A DNA stretch of 64,000 bases from Dehalobacter sp. 12DCB1 (GTDB lineage Bacteria; Bacillota; Desulfitobacteriia; Desulfitobacteriales; Syntrophobotulaceae): positions 62,001 through 126,000 of the forward strand of contig NZ_POSF01000019.1 in NCBI RefSeq assembly GCF_004343605.1, read 5' to 3'. Shown here piece by piece: positions 14,577 through 24,200 of this stretch (its first letter is position 1; each line of letters begins with the position of its first letter). Below the pieces are notes generated by a model that made no database searches, was not told where the DNA came from, and saw nothing but the letters and a program-made list of their open reading frames with translations. A program made the position numbers and the translations under genes.

Positions 14577-15932
14577 TTGCAATTACATATTCATTTTGTC
14601 GGCATAAAAGGAACCGGAATGAGCGCTCTTGCCCAGATTACACCCTTGATAGAAGATGCCGAGATTACCGGATCCGATGTACCGCAAAGATTTTTTACAG
14701 ACGTTGTATTAGAGAAGGCAGGCATTGAAGTCCTGAACTTTGATTCAGAGAATGTGGTCGGTGCTGATTTGGTTGTCACCTCTGCCGCTTACGGTGACAG
14801 TCACCCGGAGATTAGACGGGCCAGAGAGCTTAACATACAGGTACTGACTTACCCTCAATTTCTGAGCAAACTGATGTCCAAGAAAAAAGGAGTCTGTGTA
14901 ACCGGGACTCACGGCAAGACTACGACAACTGCTATGGCTGGAAAAATCCTGCTTGATGCAGGTTTGGACCCTACGATTGTCGTAGGCAGCGACGTGCCCT
15001 GTATTGGCGGCAACGCCCATGCTGGCCAAGGAGAACTCTTTTTAGCTGAATCCTGCGAATACCGGAGGCACTTCTTAAATTACTCTCCCGAGCACCTGAT
15101 TATTACCAACATGGAACTGGATCATCCCGATTATTTTAAGGATCTGGATGATGTGGTCTGCGCTTTTTCCGAACTTGCCTGCAAGCTGCCTGCTGAGGGC
15201 AATCTGATTATCTGGCATGATGATCCGAATATAGATAGAATTAAGACCAAAGCAACGGTTACAACTTTTGGTTTCTCTGCTGATGCTGATGTCAGCGCTG
15301 CAAACGTTGTTTTCGATAATGACGGAAGCTGTTTCGATGTGATGATGAATAAAAAAAATGTGGGTAAGTTGCATTTGACTGTATCAGGGAAACATAACAT
15401 TCTGGATGCCCTGGCTGCCATAGCCCTGACTTCCAGGCTAGGAATATCGATGAATACCGTCCTTCAGGCGCTCAGTGGCTTTAATGGTACTAAAAGAAGA
15501 TTCGAACGTCTTGGCACAAAACATGGGGCAGTTATTGTTGACGATTATGCCCATCACCCGACAGAAATCCAAACGACCTTGGACGGAGCAAGGCTTTCCT
15601 ACCCTGGCAGAAGAATCCGGGCGGTATTTCAGCCACATACCTTCAGCCGGACTGAAAAACTTTTTTATGAGTTTTCCCAAGCCTTTCAGGATGCCGATGA
15701 GGTTTTGCTGGCAGAAATTTTTTCTTCGGCTCGCGAAAAAAAAGCCGGGGTCAATCCGATCTCTTCAGCAAAACTTGCCGACTTAATGAGAGAGAAAGGA
15801 ATTACCACCCGTTATTTTTCAACGCTGGACGAAATTAGTTCTTATCTTGACCAAACGCTCGAAGAAGGCGATCTCGTTATTACGCTCGGAGCGGGTGATA
15901 TATACAAAGTAGGGCAAAACTTGGTCTCTTAA
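14577..15932 (+). CDS. murC: UDP-N-acetylmuramate--L-alanine ligase MurC
   Basis: Adds L-Ala to UDP-MurNAc in peptidoglycan precursor synthesis. The N-terminal domain begins HIHFVGIKGTGMSALAQ (Bacillus-type MurC), the ATP loop is GTHGKTTTT (residues 110-118), the central domain has ELDHPDYF, and the C-terminal domain has VDDYAHHPTE and PHTFSRT. 451 residues. The start is TTG 14577, preceded by GGAAGG; ATG 14570 is out of frame. It stands outside any mur/dcw cluster, as in Bacillus. About 50 bp later comes a VanY-type lipoprotein gene, so both may be co-transcribed. Confidence 0.93.
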   Translation: MQLHIHFVGIKGTGMSALAQITPLIEDAEITGSDVPQRFFTDVVLEKAGIEVLNFDSENVVGADLVVTSAAYGDSHPEIRRARELNIQVLTYPQFLSKLMSKKKGVCVTGTHGKTTTTAMAGKILLDAGLDPTIVVGSDVPCIGGNAHAGQGELFLAESCEYRRHFLNYSPEHLIITNMELDHPDYFKDLDDVVCAFSELACKLPAEGNLIIWHDDPNIDRIKTKATVTTFGFSADADVSAANVVFDNDGSCFDVMMNKKNVGKLHLTVSGKHNILDALAAIALTSRLGISMNTVLQALSGFNGTKRRFERLGTKHGAVIVDDYAHHPTEIQTTLDGARLSYPGRRIRAVFQPHTFSRTEKLFYEFSQAFQDADEVLLAEIFSSAREKKAGVNPISSAKLADLMREKGITTRYFSTLDEISSYLDQTLEEGDLVITLGAGDIYKVGQNLVS

Positions 15933-15981
15933 GCACTATTTCCTGACCACTAAGGAATCTCGACGATATACAGGAGAAAAG

Positions 15982-16749
15982 ATGAAAAATAAGTTGATTT
16001 TTTCTTTACTTGTCATTCTATTTATGATCTTTTTCATAAGCGGTTGTAGTCAAATGAGCATTCCTGATGCTTTGTCTAATTCTGATGGTTCGCAAACATT
16101 TGCAGAAAACGTTCCGGTTGATACCTTTATGCTAAAAATCGGCGCTGCGAGTAAGGAAGCGATAAATTATCACGATGTTGTGAGCATTGCTGTTTTGGTG
16201 AATAAACAAAACCAGCTTCCCTCCGATTATGTTCCGCCGGATCTGGTTGAAGTCAATATTCCTTTTACTTTTAAGGAAAAAGCTGAGAAAAGAATGCTGC
16301 GTCAGGAAGCTGCTGCGAAGCTCGAGGAATTATTTTCTACTGCGAAAGAAAATGGTGTAATTCTTTATGGTGTATCAGGCTACCGTTCCTATCAAACGCA
16401 GCAGGATTTATTTGCGAGTTTTACCCGGCGGTACGGAACGGAGGAAAAAGCCAATCAAATCAGTGCGAGACCCGGTGAAAGTGAACACCAAACCGGTCTG
16501 GCAATGGATGTATCCTGCCAGAGCGTTAACTTCGGTCTGGAAGAGACATTTGGTGATACGGACGAATATGTCTGGCTGAAAGATAATGCTTATCGTTTCG
16601 GCTTTATCATCCGCTACCCAAAGGGCAAAGAATACCTGACGGAATATACCTACGAACCTTGGCATCTGCGCTACGTCGGACAAGACCTGGCCACGAAACT
16701 CTATGAACAGCAAATAACGTACGAAGAATACCTGTTCTTCAAGATATAA
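15982..16749 (+). CDS. VanY-type D-Ala-D-Ala carboxypeptidase lipoprotein (M15B)
   Basis: A cell-surface zinc carboxypeptidase trimming D-Ala from peptidoglycan stems. A lipoprotein signal with lipobox FISGC (Cys22) precedes about 90 linker residues and a VanY domain: SGYRSYQTQQDL, zinc ligands in SEHQTGLAMDVS, and the catalytic/zinc segment EPWHLRYVG. 255 residues; SD CAGGAGAA before ATG 15982. It follows murC by 49 bp, which fits a cell-wall role. Involvement in vancomycin resistance is not implied, since no vanHAX genes are near. Confidence 0.9.
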   Translation: MKNKLIFSLLVILFMIFFISGCSQMSIPDALSNSDGSQTFAENVPVDTFMLKIGAASKEAINYHDVVSIAVLVNKQNQLPSDYVPPDLVEVNIPFTFKEKAEKRMLRQEAAAKLEELFSTAKENGVILYGVSGYRSYQTQQDLFASFTRRYGTEEKANQISARPGESEHQTGLAMDVSCQSVNFGLEETFGDTDEYVWLKDNAYRFGFIIRYPKGKEYLTEYTYEPWHLRYVGQDLATKLYEQQITYEEYLFFKI

Positions 16750-16766
16750 TAAGCTTATATAATTTC

Positions 16767-17345
16767 CTACCGGTTAATATCGTTCCTGCTGAATTGCTCA
16801 ATATAACATACAACGTCATTCCAGCCATAGCACCGTGTGACGCCTTCTGGAAGATTTCCGCGGTTATAAGGCGCATCCATCAGCAACACCGGAATGCCCA
16901 TGGAAACGATCTCCACTGAATTGGAAATAAAGTCATCGACGAACACATCAATACCGTGTTCCTTGACCGCAATGGTCTTGCTGAGCCCCCCAGTGAATAT
17001 CTTTTCACCCGGGGGGATTTGTTTTTCTTCAAGCCACTTTTTGGTGACCAGTTCCTCAGCTCCCGGCTTTCTGGCTGTCACATAAATGATTTCATGCCCT
17101 GCTTCTGTTAAGGAAACGATACTCTCAACCGATCCTTTGACAGGCTCCGGCGTTGAGAAAAGAATCTCCATATTTTTGTTAAAAAAGGTGTCAAGTTCAT
17201 TCCAGTCAACGTCGTAGACTTTCGACATATCATCGTTGTCAATTTCCATAATATTTTTACCGTATTGTTTGTTGAGTTCTTCTGTAAACACAGGAAAACT
17301 GTCCGCGACGACGCCGTCTATATCTAATCCAATCCGTAGTTTCAT
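16767..17345 (-). CDS. HAD-type 5'(3')-deoxyribonucleotidase-like protein
   Basis: A 192-residue HAD hydrolase of the NT5C type. The first motif DIDGVVAD has the catalytic pair Asp8/Asp10, motif II Thr is in YVTARK, and motif III/IV is near DVFVDDFISNS. It probably dephosphorylates nucleotides. The ATG at 17345 follows directly on the nadE stop (TAGATG), with GAGAGG inside nadE as SD, so the two are translationally coupled. The context hints at nucleotide or NAD-related housekeeping. Confidence 0.8.
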   Translation of the reverse strand: MKLRIGLDIDGVVADSFPVFTEELNKQYGKNIMEIDNDDMSKVYDVDWNELDTFFNKNMEILFSTPEPVKGSVESIVSLTEAGHEIIYVTARKPGAEELVTKKWLEEKQIPPGEKIFTGGLSKTIAVKEHGIDVFVDDFISNSVEIVSMGIPVLLMDAPYNRGNLPEGVTRCYGWNDVVCYIEQFSRNDINR

Positions 17346-18119
17346 CTAATCCAGCCTCTCTGGTTTTTCTAATTCGATGGTTGGGGGCAATTGCCGTTTA
17401 TGCTCACTCATTTTATGCAGTCTTTCAATTTTGGCGACAACATCGTCAGGAATCTTTTCTCCTAGAAGATATCTATCGATAAGATCATAGGAAAAACCCA
17501 TCTCTCCTTCATCGGTCTGGCCCTGCCAAAGACCTGCAGTCGGTGTCCTGGAAGCTATTTTTTCCGGCAGGCCGAGTACGCTTGCCCAAGCTCTTACTTC
17601 CGTCTTAGTAAGTGAGCTGATCGGCAGAAGATCCACGCCGCCATCCCCATATTTCGTAAAGTATCCGGTATAGCTCTCGGGAGCGTTGTCTGTCCCGACA
17701 ACCAAATACTCTCTAATATTGGCTACCGTATACAGCGTAGACATACGTAGCCGGGCTTTAAGGTTCCCTTGTCCTGCCTGCAGAATATTTCTAGGCTTCT
17801 GATCAGCTTTTAAAGCGGTCTTTACCTGGCCATAAATGGCTTCATGCGCTTCTTTGAGATCAATCTCTATCACTTCCATTCCAAGGGTTTCTGCAATTAA
17901 ATAGGCATCCTCGCGATCCGCAGGATTTGATTGGCATGGCATGATCACACCAAGGCATTTATCAGGAAATGCTTTTTTACATAAACCTGCCACCACCGCA
18001 GAATCTACACCTCCGGAAATTCCGCAGACCAAACCTTTGGTCTTTGCTTCAGCGTTTTTTTCGCGAAGCCATTTTACAACCTGCTTTTGGCGTTCCAGTA
18101 TTTCTTCAGTACTCCACAC
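17346..18119 (-). CDS. nadE: NH3-dependent NAD+ synthetase NadE
   Basis: Amidates deamido-NAD to NAD+ in the last step of NAD synthesis. PP-loop motif SGGVDS at residues 35-40; further ATP/NaAD contact regions KARLRMSTLY and FTKYGDGGVDLLPI are visible. There is no glutaminase domain, hence the ammonia-dependent form. The frame extends to ATG 18140, but AAAAGGAGG lies just after that ATG and 8 bases before GTG 18119, so GTG is the better start (257 aa). First gene of a two-gene unit with the HAD nucleotidase. Confidence 0.92.
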   Translation of the reverse strand: MWSTEEILERQKQVVKWLREKNAEAKTKGLVCGISGGVDSAVVAGLCKKAFPDKCLGVIMPCQSNPADREDAYLIAETLGMEVIEIDLKEAHEAIYGQVKTALKADQKPRNILQAGQGNLKARLRMSTLYTVANIREYLVVGTDNAPESYTGYFTKYGDGGVDLLPISSLTKTEVRAWASVLGLPEKIASRTPTAGLWQGQTDEGEMGFSYDLIDRYLLGEKIPDDVVAKIERLHKMSEHKRQLPPTIELEKPERLD

Positions 18120-18232
18120 CGGTACGGCCTCCTTTTTCATTTCACAATAGTTTAATGATCATTCAAATATTTAGCAAATTTTAGACATAAAATTTAAACT
18201 TTTATATTTTTTTAAAACCCATTCTTTTAACT

Positions 18233-18262
18233 TAATCCACAATATCCACATTTTTATCCACA
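18233..18262 (+). promoter_or_regulatory. Cluster of three DnaA-box-like 9-mers
   Basis: Three same-strand 9-mers: TAATCCACA (18233), ATATCCACA (18242) and the perfect TTATCCACA (18254). They lie in the 353-bp AT-rich gap between nadE and argH, which has no ORF and also must hold the nadE promoter. dnaA, dnaN and rpmH are not nearby, so this is not an obvious origin. Confidence 0.5.
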
Positions 18263-18472
18263 AAATTTCAAGATGACCGTTAGATTCTGTCAGCATTCTT
18301 TGCTATGTACTGCCATTCCAGCATCACCGGCCATTTGTTATTTGCACAATTTTTACATTCTAATTACATATTCTTAACATATTCTTAAAATTTCTTGATT
18401 AATACTCTGAAGGATGCGAAATGTACCATTATTCGTGCTAAATTTACACTTGATTGTTTTTTTAATTGTGTT

Positions 18473-19855
18473 TTACCACCTTAGTTGATCCAAGGTTTCT
18501 TTGCTTAACCGTATTGCTGTCTGAACAGCCTCCGGTGCAGGACCTCCGGTAACGCTCCTCTTCTGAACGCAGGTTTGAAGAGAAATGGCCCGATAAAGAT
18601 CTTCCTCGAAGAATTCGGATACTGTTTTCAGTTCTTTCAGCGTCAGATCTTCCAACGAACAGCTCCTGCGGGAACACTCCAGTACCAGCCTGCCCACAAT
18701 CGCATGGGCTTCGCGGAAAGGAACATTCTTCTTAGCCAGATAATCAGCCAGGTCTGTGGCATTGGTAAAGCCCTTTTTAGCTTCCCTTTCCATAATATCG
18801 GCATTCACTTTCATGGTAGCTAGCATCGGCCGGATGACCAGCAGCGATTTTTGGATGGTGTCCACAGCATCAAATACACATTCCTTGTCCTCCTGCATGT
18901 CTTTGTTATAGGCCAGAGGGAGTCCTTTCATAACGGTGAGCAGTGTCATGAGATCCCCATACACCCTGCCGGTTTTCCCTCTAACGAGTTCGGCAACATC
19001 AGGATTCTTCTTTTGCGGCATGATGCTCGATCCGGTGGCATAGGCATCATCAATCGAAACGAAGCAGAATTCGCCGCTCGACCAGACGATCAGTTCTTCA
19101 CACAGCCTGCTCAAATGCATCATTATAATGGATGCCGCTGCCAGGAATTCCAAAGCAAAATCTCTATCGCTGACGCCGTCTAAACTGTTGAGCGTGACAC
19201 CGTCAAAATTCAGTTCAGCAGCCACTTCTTCCCGGCGCAAAGCAAAGGTCGTACCCGCCAGCGCTCCCGATCCGAGCGGGGAAAGGTTCAGTCTCTTGCG
19301 GGTATCTCCGAGCCGTCCCAGATCGCGCAAAAACATTTGGACATAGGCCATAAGATGATGGCTCAGGGTAATTGGCTGGGCCTTTTGCAGATGGGTATAT
19401 CCGGGCATCCAAGTCTTAAGATGTTCGGAGCACAAGTCAAGCAGGGTTCCCAGCAGCGCAGTGAGGAGATCTTTCGTGTTGTCAATTTCTTCTCTTAAGA
19501 ACAGCCGAAAGTCCAGTGCAACCTGATCATTCCGGCTGCGGCCGGTATGGAGTTTTTTACCGGTATCACCGATTCTTTCCGTAAGCAATTTCTCAATGTT
19601 CATATGGATGTCTTCGGCTCCGACTTCAAATTCAATCCTCCCCGCCTGAATATCCGCCAGAATGCATTCCAGTCCTCCTATTATTTTCTCCGTTTCTTCG
19701 GCTGACAGGATGCCTATTCTGCCAAGCATTCCGGCATGAGCGATGCTGCCCATAATATCAAATTTATAGAGACGCTGGTCGAATGAGATCGATGAGTGGA
19801 AATCTTCGACCAGGGAATCAGTGTCTTTCTCAAAACGTCCTCCCCAAAGTTTCAT
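18473..19855 (-). CDS. argH: Argininosuccinate lyase ArgH
   Basis: Cleaves argininosuccinate to arginine and fumarate, the last step of arginine synthesis. The superfamily signature is visible as GSSIMPQKKNPDVAEL, and the His-containing TGRSRNDQVALDFRL segment is intact. 460 residues from ATG 19855 with AAGGAG upstream; the longer frame to 19918 is not supported. Last gene of argF-argG-argH, 150 bp after argG with a large hairpin in between. Confidence 0.97.
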   Translation of the reverse strand: MKLWGGRFEKDTDSLVEDFHSSISFDQRLYKFDIMGSIAHAGMLGRIGILSAEETEKIIGGLECILADIQAGRIEFEVGAEDIHMNIEKLLTERIGDTGKKLHTGRSRNDQVALDFRLFLREEIDNTKDLLTALLGTLLDLCSEHLKTWMPGYTHLQKAQPITLSHHLMAYVQMFLRDLGRLGDTRKRLNLSPLGSGALAGTTFALRREEVAAELNFDGVTLNSLDGVSDRDFALEFLAAASIIMMHLSRLCEELIVWSSGEFCFVSIDDAYATGSSIMPQKKNPDVAELVRGKTGRVYGDLMTLLTVMKGLPLAYNKDMQEDKECVFDAVDTIQKSLLVIRPMLATMKVNADIMEREAKKGFTNATDLADYLAKKNVPFREAHAIVGRLVLECSRRSCSLEDLTLKELKTVSEFFEEDLYRAISLQTCVQKRSVTGGPAPEAVQTAIRLSKETLDQLRW

Positions 19856-19913
19856 TGGTTTAACTCCTTCCGAATTAAAATTAAGTATAGTATAACGCAA
19901 CAATATGACAGAA

Positions 19914-19955
19914 CACAAGGATGTGCAATGTGCCTAGACCATTGACATCCTTGTG
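19914..19955 (-). other. Intercistronic hairpin between argG and argH
   Basis: CACAAGGATGT (19914-19924) pairs perfectly with ACATCCTTGTG (19945-19955), with a further GCAATG/CATTG-like inner match. No T tract follows on the minus strand, so RNA processing or partial termination is more likely than a full stop. Confidence 0.5.
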
Positions 19956-20004
19956 CTCTATGCCCACAAATCTATGCTCGCGCACCGTGACGTATCTATC
20001 AGAC

Positions 20005-21210
20005 TTAACGTAAGCCTGATTTTCTTTCCATTAAAGCACGTACTTTTAAAGGCAGACCAAAAAGATTAATAAAGCCTTCTGCATCTTTTTGGTTGTAGAC
20101 TGCATCTTCGCCGAATGTTGCAAATTCTTCATTATAAAGTGAATACGGAGATTTTACCCCGACTGGTGTACAGTTGCCTTTATACAGTCTTATCCTGACT
20201 GTTCCGGTGACATTCTTCTGGGTGACTTTCACAAATGCATCGAGGGCTTCTCTGAGAGGCGAGTACCAGACACCATCGTAGACCATCTCCGCATACTTCA
20301 GTGCAATTTGTTCCTTATAATGCAGGGTCTGACGGTCAAGAGTCAGCAGCTCCAGCGCATTATGCGCAGCATAAAGAATCGTCCCGCCCGGAGTCTCATA
20401 GACACCGCGTGATTTCATCCCGACAAGCCTGTTTTCAACCATGTCGACGATCCCGATCCCATTCTTGCCGCCCAGGGCATTCAATTTCTCGATCAGCTGA
20501 ATCGGTGCAAGCTTCTCTCCATCGACAGCTACCGGTATGCCCTTTTCGAAATCAATCAGCACATACGCGGCCTGGTCCGGCGCCTGCATCGGAGAAACCC
20601 CGAGTAGATAGAGATCATCCTTCGGTTCATTCCAGGGATCCTCGAGGTCACCGCCTTCATGGCTTAAATGCCACAGGTTCCGGTCCATGCTGTAGGGTCT
20701 GTCCTTGGTAACCGGGACAGGGATTCCGCGTTCTTTGGCATAATCAATCGCATCATCCCGTGATTTGATATCCCACTCTCTCCACGGAGCAATAATTTTC
20801 AGATCAGGATTCAGCGCTTTGACAGCCAGTTCGAAGCGAACCTGATCGTTGCCTTTCCCTGTCGCGCCGTGAGCAACAGCGACTGCGCCTTCTTCTTCGG
20901 CAATCTCCACAAGCCGTCTAGCAATAAGCGGACGGGCAAAAGATGTTCCCAGAAGATATTTGCCTTCATACACGGCTCCTGCCTGAAGTGTCGGGTAAAT
21001 GAAATCCGTAATGAATTCTTCCCTCAAATCTTCGATATACAATTTAGTGGCTCCGGTTTTTGCAGCCTTCTCATGAAGAGGTTCCAGTTCCTCTCCCTGT
21101 CCCAAATCTGCCGCCATCGCGATAACCTCATAGCCATAGTTTTCTTTCAGCCATGGAATAATGATGGACGTATCCAGTCCACCTGAATAGGCAAGTACTA
21201 CTTTAGCCAT
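20005..21210 (-). CDS. argG: Argininosuccinate synthase ArgG
   Basis: ATP-dependent joining of citrulline and aspartate. The N-terminal PP-loop [10 protein letters not shown] (residues 6-15) and the family segments [16 protein letters not shown] and [10 protein letters not shown] are intact. 401 residues, normal length; SD AAAGGAGA before ATG 21210. Middle gene of argF-argG-argH, 82 bp after argF with no separate promoter that I can recognise. Confidence 0.97.
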   Translation of the reverse strand: MAKVVLAYSGGLDTSIIIPWLKENYGYEVIAMAADLGQGEELEPLHEKAAKTGATKLYIEDLREEFITDFIYPTLQAGAVYEGKYLLGTSFARPLIARRLVEIAEEEGAVAVAHGATGKGNDQVRFELAVKALNPDLKIIAPWREWDIKSRDDAIDYAKERGIPVPVTKDRPYSMDRNLWHLSHEGGDLEDPWNEPKDDLYLLGVSPMQAPDQAAYVLIDFEKGIPVAVDGEKLAPIQLIEKLNALGGKNGIGIVDMVENRLVGMKSRGVYETPGGTILYAAHNALELLTLDRQTLHYKEQIALKYAEMVYDGVWYSPLREALDAFVKVTQKNVTGTVRIRLYKGNCTPVGVKSPYSLYNEEFATFGEDAVYNQKDAEGFINLFGLPLKVRALMERKSGLR

Positions 21211-21292
21211 ACGCTGTCTCCTTTATTTTTTAATCAGTTTCTTCTGTAATATTTCTGTCTTATTTCAGTTAGTTTCTCAGTAATTATATGGA

Positions 21293-22240
21293 CTACATGA
21301 CCAGTGCCATAATCGCTTTATGGGCGTGAAGCCGGTTTTCAGCCTCCTGAAATACCACAGATTGAGGACCTTCGATCACTTTGTCGGTGATCTCTTCTCC
21401 GCGGTGGGCAGGCAGACAGTGCATGACGATCGCTTCAGGATGAGCTGCCCCAAGCACCTCGTCATTGATCTGATACGGCGCAAAAACTTTCTTTCTGATT
21501 TCGCTTTCTTCTTCTTGTCCCATACTGGCCCAGACATCGGTATAGAGAATATCTGCTCCCCTGGCAGCCGCCACAGGATCTTCGACGACCTGCACCGTAC
21601 TTCTGTTGAGAGATGCATTCTTCAAAGCCAGATCCATAATTTCCGGTACTGGCTGGTATCCCTGAGGTGAAGCAATCACAATGTTCATGCCCATCTTGCT
21701 GCCGCCAAGCAGCAGGGAATTTGCCACATTATTGCTGTCACCAATATAGGTTAATTTCAGTCCCTGAATTTTGCCTTTTGTTTCTTTAATAGTCAAAAGG
21801 TCGGCCAGAATCTGTGTCGGATGCAGAAAATCGCTCAGGCCATTGATCACTGGCACAGACGAATGCTCGGCAAGATCAAGAACCTCCTGATGACTGAACG
21901 TTCTGATCATAATGCCGTCAACCATCCTGGACAAGACTCTTGCTGTATCCTGGATCGGTTCACCGCGGCCCAGTTGGATATCTCGGGCGCTCAGAAACAT
22001 TCCGGAGCCGCCGAGCTGATAAATACCGGCCTCAAATGCCACTCTGGTTCTCGTCGAAGATTTGGTAAAAATCATTGCCAAAACCTTTCCCTGCAGGACA
22101 GGGTGGGGAATTCCGGCATTTCTATCAGCCTTCAATTCCATGGCGACGTCAACCATGTATGAGATTTCTTCTGCTGTGAAAGCATTCAGTGTAATAAAAT
22201 CTCTGCCTTTAAACTTGTCTTTGTTTAATTGAACCATCAT
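21293..22240 (-). CDS. argF: Ornithine carbamoyltransferase ArgF
   Basis: Makes citrulline from ornithine and carbamoyl phosphate. Carbamoyl-phosphate site STRTR at residues 62-66 and ornithine loop MHCLPAHRGEE are present. 315 residues. Two ATG codons in tandem (22240, 22237) follow AAGGAG; either is possible. First gene of the operon, behind a TTGAAT-N17-TATAAT promoter overlapped by an ARG-box-like site. Anabolic use is indicated by the argG/argH neighbours; no arcA/arcC genes are seen. Confidence 0.96.
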   Translation of the reverse strand: MMVQLNKDKFKGRDFITLNAFTAEEISYMVDVAMELKADRNAGIPHPVLQGKVLAMIFTKSSTRTRVAFEAGIYQLGGSGMFLSARDIQLGRGEPIQDTARVLSRMVDGIMIRTFSHQEVLDLAEHSSVPVINGLSDFLHPTQILADLLTIKETKGKIQGLKLTYIGDSNNVANSLLLGGSKMGMNIVIASPQGYQPVPEIMDLALKNASLNRSTVQVVEDPVAAARGADILYTDVWASMGQEEESEIRKKVFAPYQINDEVLGAAHPEAIVMHCLPAHRGEEITDKVIEGPQSVVFQEAENRLHAHKAIMALVM

Positions 22241-22277
22241 TATTCTCCTTCATCTCAATCATACGCAATACTGTATT

Positions 22278-22307
22278 ATTATACTTCATCATGCATAATT
22301 ATTCAAT
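22278..22307 (-). promoter_or_regulatory. argF promoter with overlapping ARG box
   Basis: Minus strand TTGAAT (22306-22301), 17-bp spacer, TATAAT (22283-22278). The -35 lies inside an ARG-box-like sequence at 22290-22307, matching the WNTGAATWWWWATTCANW consensus at 16 of 18 positions. The core ATAATTATTCAATA is identical to that of the argC operator, pointing to ArgR/AhrC control. Confidence 0.75.
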
Positions 22308-22447
22308 AGCCCTGATGAAAAAGAAGCTATCCCCAGACGGGTAACCCTTACCCTCCTGAGGATTAAAAACGAAAACATCTATAACGTCAGCTGGGATTTA
22401 TCCGATATAACATTCAGAATTCCAGTATCTTACGTTAGAATATTAGA

Positions 22448-23458
22448 TCAAAGAATTCTCTCCACGAGTGTAATCAGATAATAAGACAGAGCTGCGACGA
22501 TTGCCGTGGAAGGAATCGTCAGACACCAGGCCATCAGCATCTGCTGCGCAACGCCCCAGCGCACGGCCGAAATACGTTTGGCGGCGCCTACCCCCATAAT
22601 GGAACCGGATACCACGTGCGTGGTACTGACCGGCAGATGGAGACCCGGAAACGCCGTCGCTACCCAGATAACGATCGAGGATGACAAATCTGCAGCAAAG
22701 CCGTTGATCGGCTCAATTTTAAAGATTTTAGCACCAAGCGTATGAATGATTCTCCAGCCGCCCACTGCTGTACCACAAGCAATGGCTAATCCGCACAAGA
22801 ACTTTACCCAGAGCTGAACATCCATCGTTGACTGTACCCCCGCGGCGACAAGCGCCAGCGTGATAATACCCATGGATTTCTGCGCGTCATTGGAACCATG
22901 GTTAAACGCAAGGAGTGCGGCTGAAACCATCTGCAGCCTCCGGAAGATACTGTTCGTTTTCATCGGCGCTTTATTGCGGAACAGGTAATATAGAATCGTC
23001 ATAATCAGATAACCGAGTCCCATGCCGACGAGCGGTGAGCACAGCAGCGCCAAGATAATTTTCTTGATGCCGGCCCCTTGGACAACACCGAGTCCCGCTG
23101 CAGCGATCCCGGCTCCGAGGATTCCCCCAATAATCGCGTGGGAAGAACTGCTCGGAATACCAAAATACCATGTCAAAAGATTCCAAAAAATCGCTCCAAT
23201 CAGTGCGGCGATCATCACTTCGGAAGTAACACTGTTCGCATCGACAATGTCCTTTGCAATGGTCTTGGCAACCCCCGTGCTGTACATCGCACCGATGAAA
23301 TTGAGTACCGCGGCCATAATGATTGCGGTTCTTGGCGTAAGCGCTCTTGTCGAAACCGAAGTGGCTATGGCATTGGCAGTATCATGAAATCCGTTGATAA
23401 AATCAAATGCCAATGCAAATAGTACGACAACGAATAATGCAATATGCAGACTAGACAT
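22448..23458 (-). CDS. pit: PiT-family inorganic phosphate transporter
   Basis: Low-affinity phosphate (metal-phosphate) symporter, membrane. Two PHO4 signature repeats are visible: FDFINGFHDTANAIAT near the N-terminus and AFNHGSNDAQKSMG near the middle, plus GIPSSSSHAIIGG and LHLPVSTTHVVSG. About ten hydrophobic segments over 336 residues. Its ATG lies inside the 3' end of the DUF47 gene (8-bp overlap), so the two are translationally coupled, a common pairing. Confidence 0.93.
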   Translation of the reverse strand: MSSLHIALFVVVLFALAFDFINGFHDTANAIATSVSTRALTPRTAIIMAAVLNFIGAMYSTGVAKTIAKDIVDANSVTSEVMIAALIGAIFWNLLTWYFGIPSSSSHAIIGGILGAGIAAAGLGVVQGAGIKKIILALLCSPLVGMGLGYLIMTILYYLFRNKAPMKTNSIFRRLQMVSAALLAFNHGSNDAQKSMGIITLALVAAGVQSTMDVQLWVKFLCGLAIACGTAVGGWRIIHTLGAKIFKIEPINGFAADLSSSIVIWVATAFPGLHLPVSTTHVVSGSIMGVGAAKRISAVRWGVAQQMLMAWCLTIPSTAIVAALSYYLITLVERIL

Positions 23459-24068
23459 ATTTTAATACGACCCCTTTTATTACAAGCGCAAGATCTTCAC
23501 AACGGTCCGTGGCGTCTTCCAGATGTTCCAGTATTTCTTTCCATTTAATGATTTCAATCGGATTGCTTTCATTTTCAAACAGCTTGCCTACTTCACTCCG
23601 GTATAAACGATCTCCCTCGCTTTCTAGTTTATGAATTTTTTCTGTGTTTTCAAGAATAAGATTTAATTTGGTGCGAATACTGGGAAGGTTGTCCACAGAT
23701 ATTTTAATAATATGAATACAGTCATCCAGAACTCGAATCAGCTCTTCAACCCCAGAGTGGGGTGGCGTCGCTTTATACATGATCATCCGTTCCAAGGCGC
23801 CTTGAATAAAATCAATGATATCATCCATGTTTGTCGCCAACGCGTAGAGGTCTTCCCTGTCCATTGGCGTCACCAGTGTCTTATTCAGGTTGTCAATGAT
23901 CTTGTTGGTAATATCGTCGGCACGGTGTTCCAAATCAATGAGTTCCTTCATCTTAACCGGGAAAGTGGTGGGATCCTTAATTGCTTCTTTTAATACCAGC
24001 GAGCTTTCGCAAATAAGCTGCGCATTTTCCTTCATAAGTACAAAAAAGTCGCTTTCTTTTTTTGACAC
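23451..24068 (-). CDS. DUF47 / PhoU-like Pit accessory protein
   Basis: A 205-residue all-helical PhoU-like protein (DUF47, YkaA-type) commonly found with Pit transporters and thought to regulate them. Helical, acidic sequence with ELIDLEHRADDITNKI and MDREDLYALATNMDDIIDF. A longer frame runs to 24113, but GTG 24068, preceded by AAAGGAGG, gives the usual family length. First gene of the DUF47-pit pair. Confidence 0.9.
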   Translation of the reverse strand: MSKKESDFFVLMKENAQLICESSLVLKEAIKDPTTFPVKMKELIDLEHRADDITNKIIDNLNKTLVTPMDREDLYALATNMDDIIDFIQGALERMIMYKATPPHSGVEELIRVLDDCIHIIKISVDNLPSIRTKLNLILENTEKIHKLESEGDRLYRSEVGKLFENESNPIEIIKWKEILEHLEDATDRCEDLALVIKGVVLKYV

Positions 24069-24200
24069 AGTCTTTACTTCCTCCTTTATTATGACCTGGT
24101 GAAATCTTCCCACACTATCTTAGCACAAGAGCCGAGGATAAGATACTCAAATTTATAAAAAACAGGCACTTAAAACAATAGGCAGAATAGACCAAAAGAT

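Noticed and set aside
18233-18262. Chromosomal origin oriC
   Set aside because: Only three boxes and no dnaA, dnaN, rpmH or gidA/parAB nearby.
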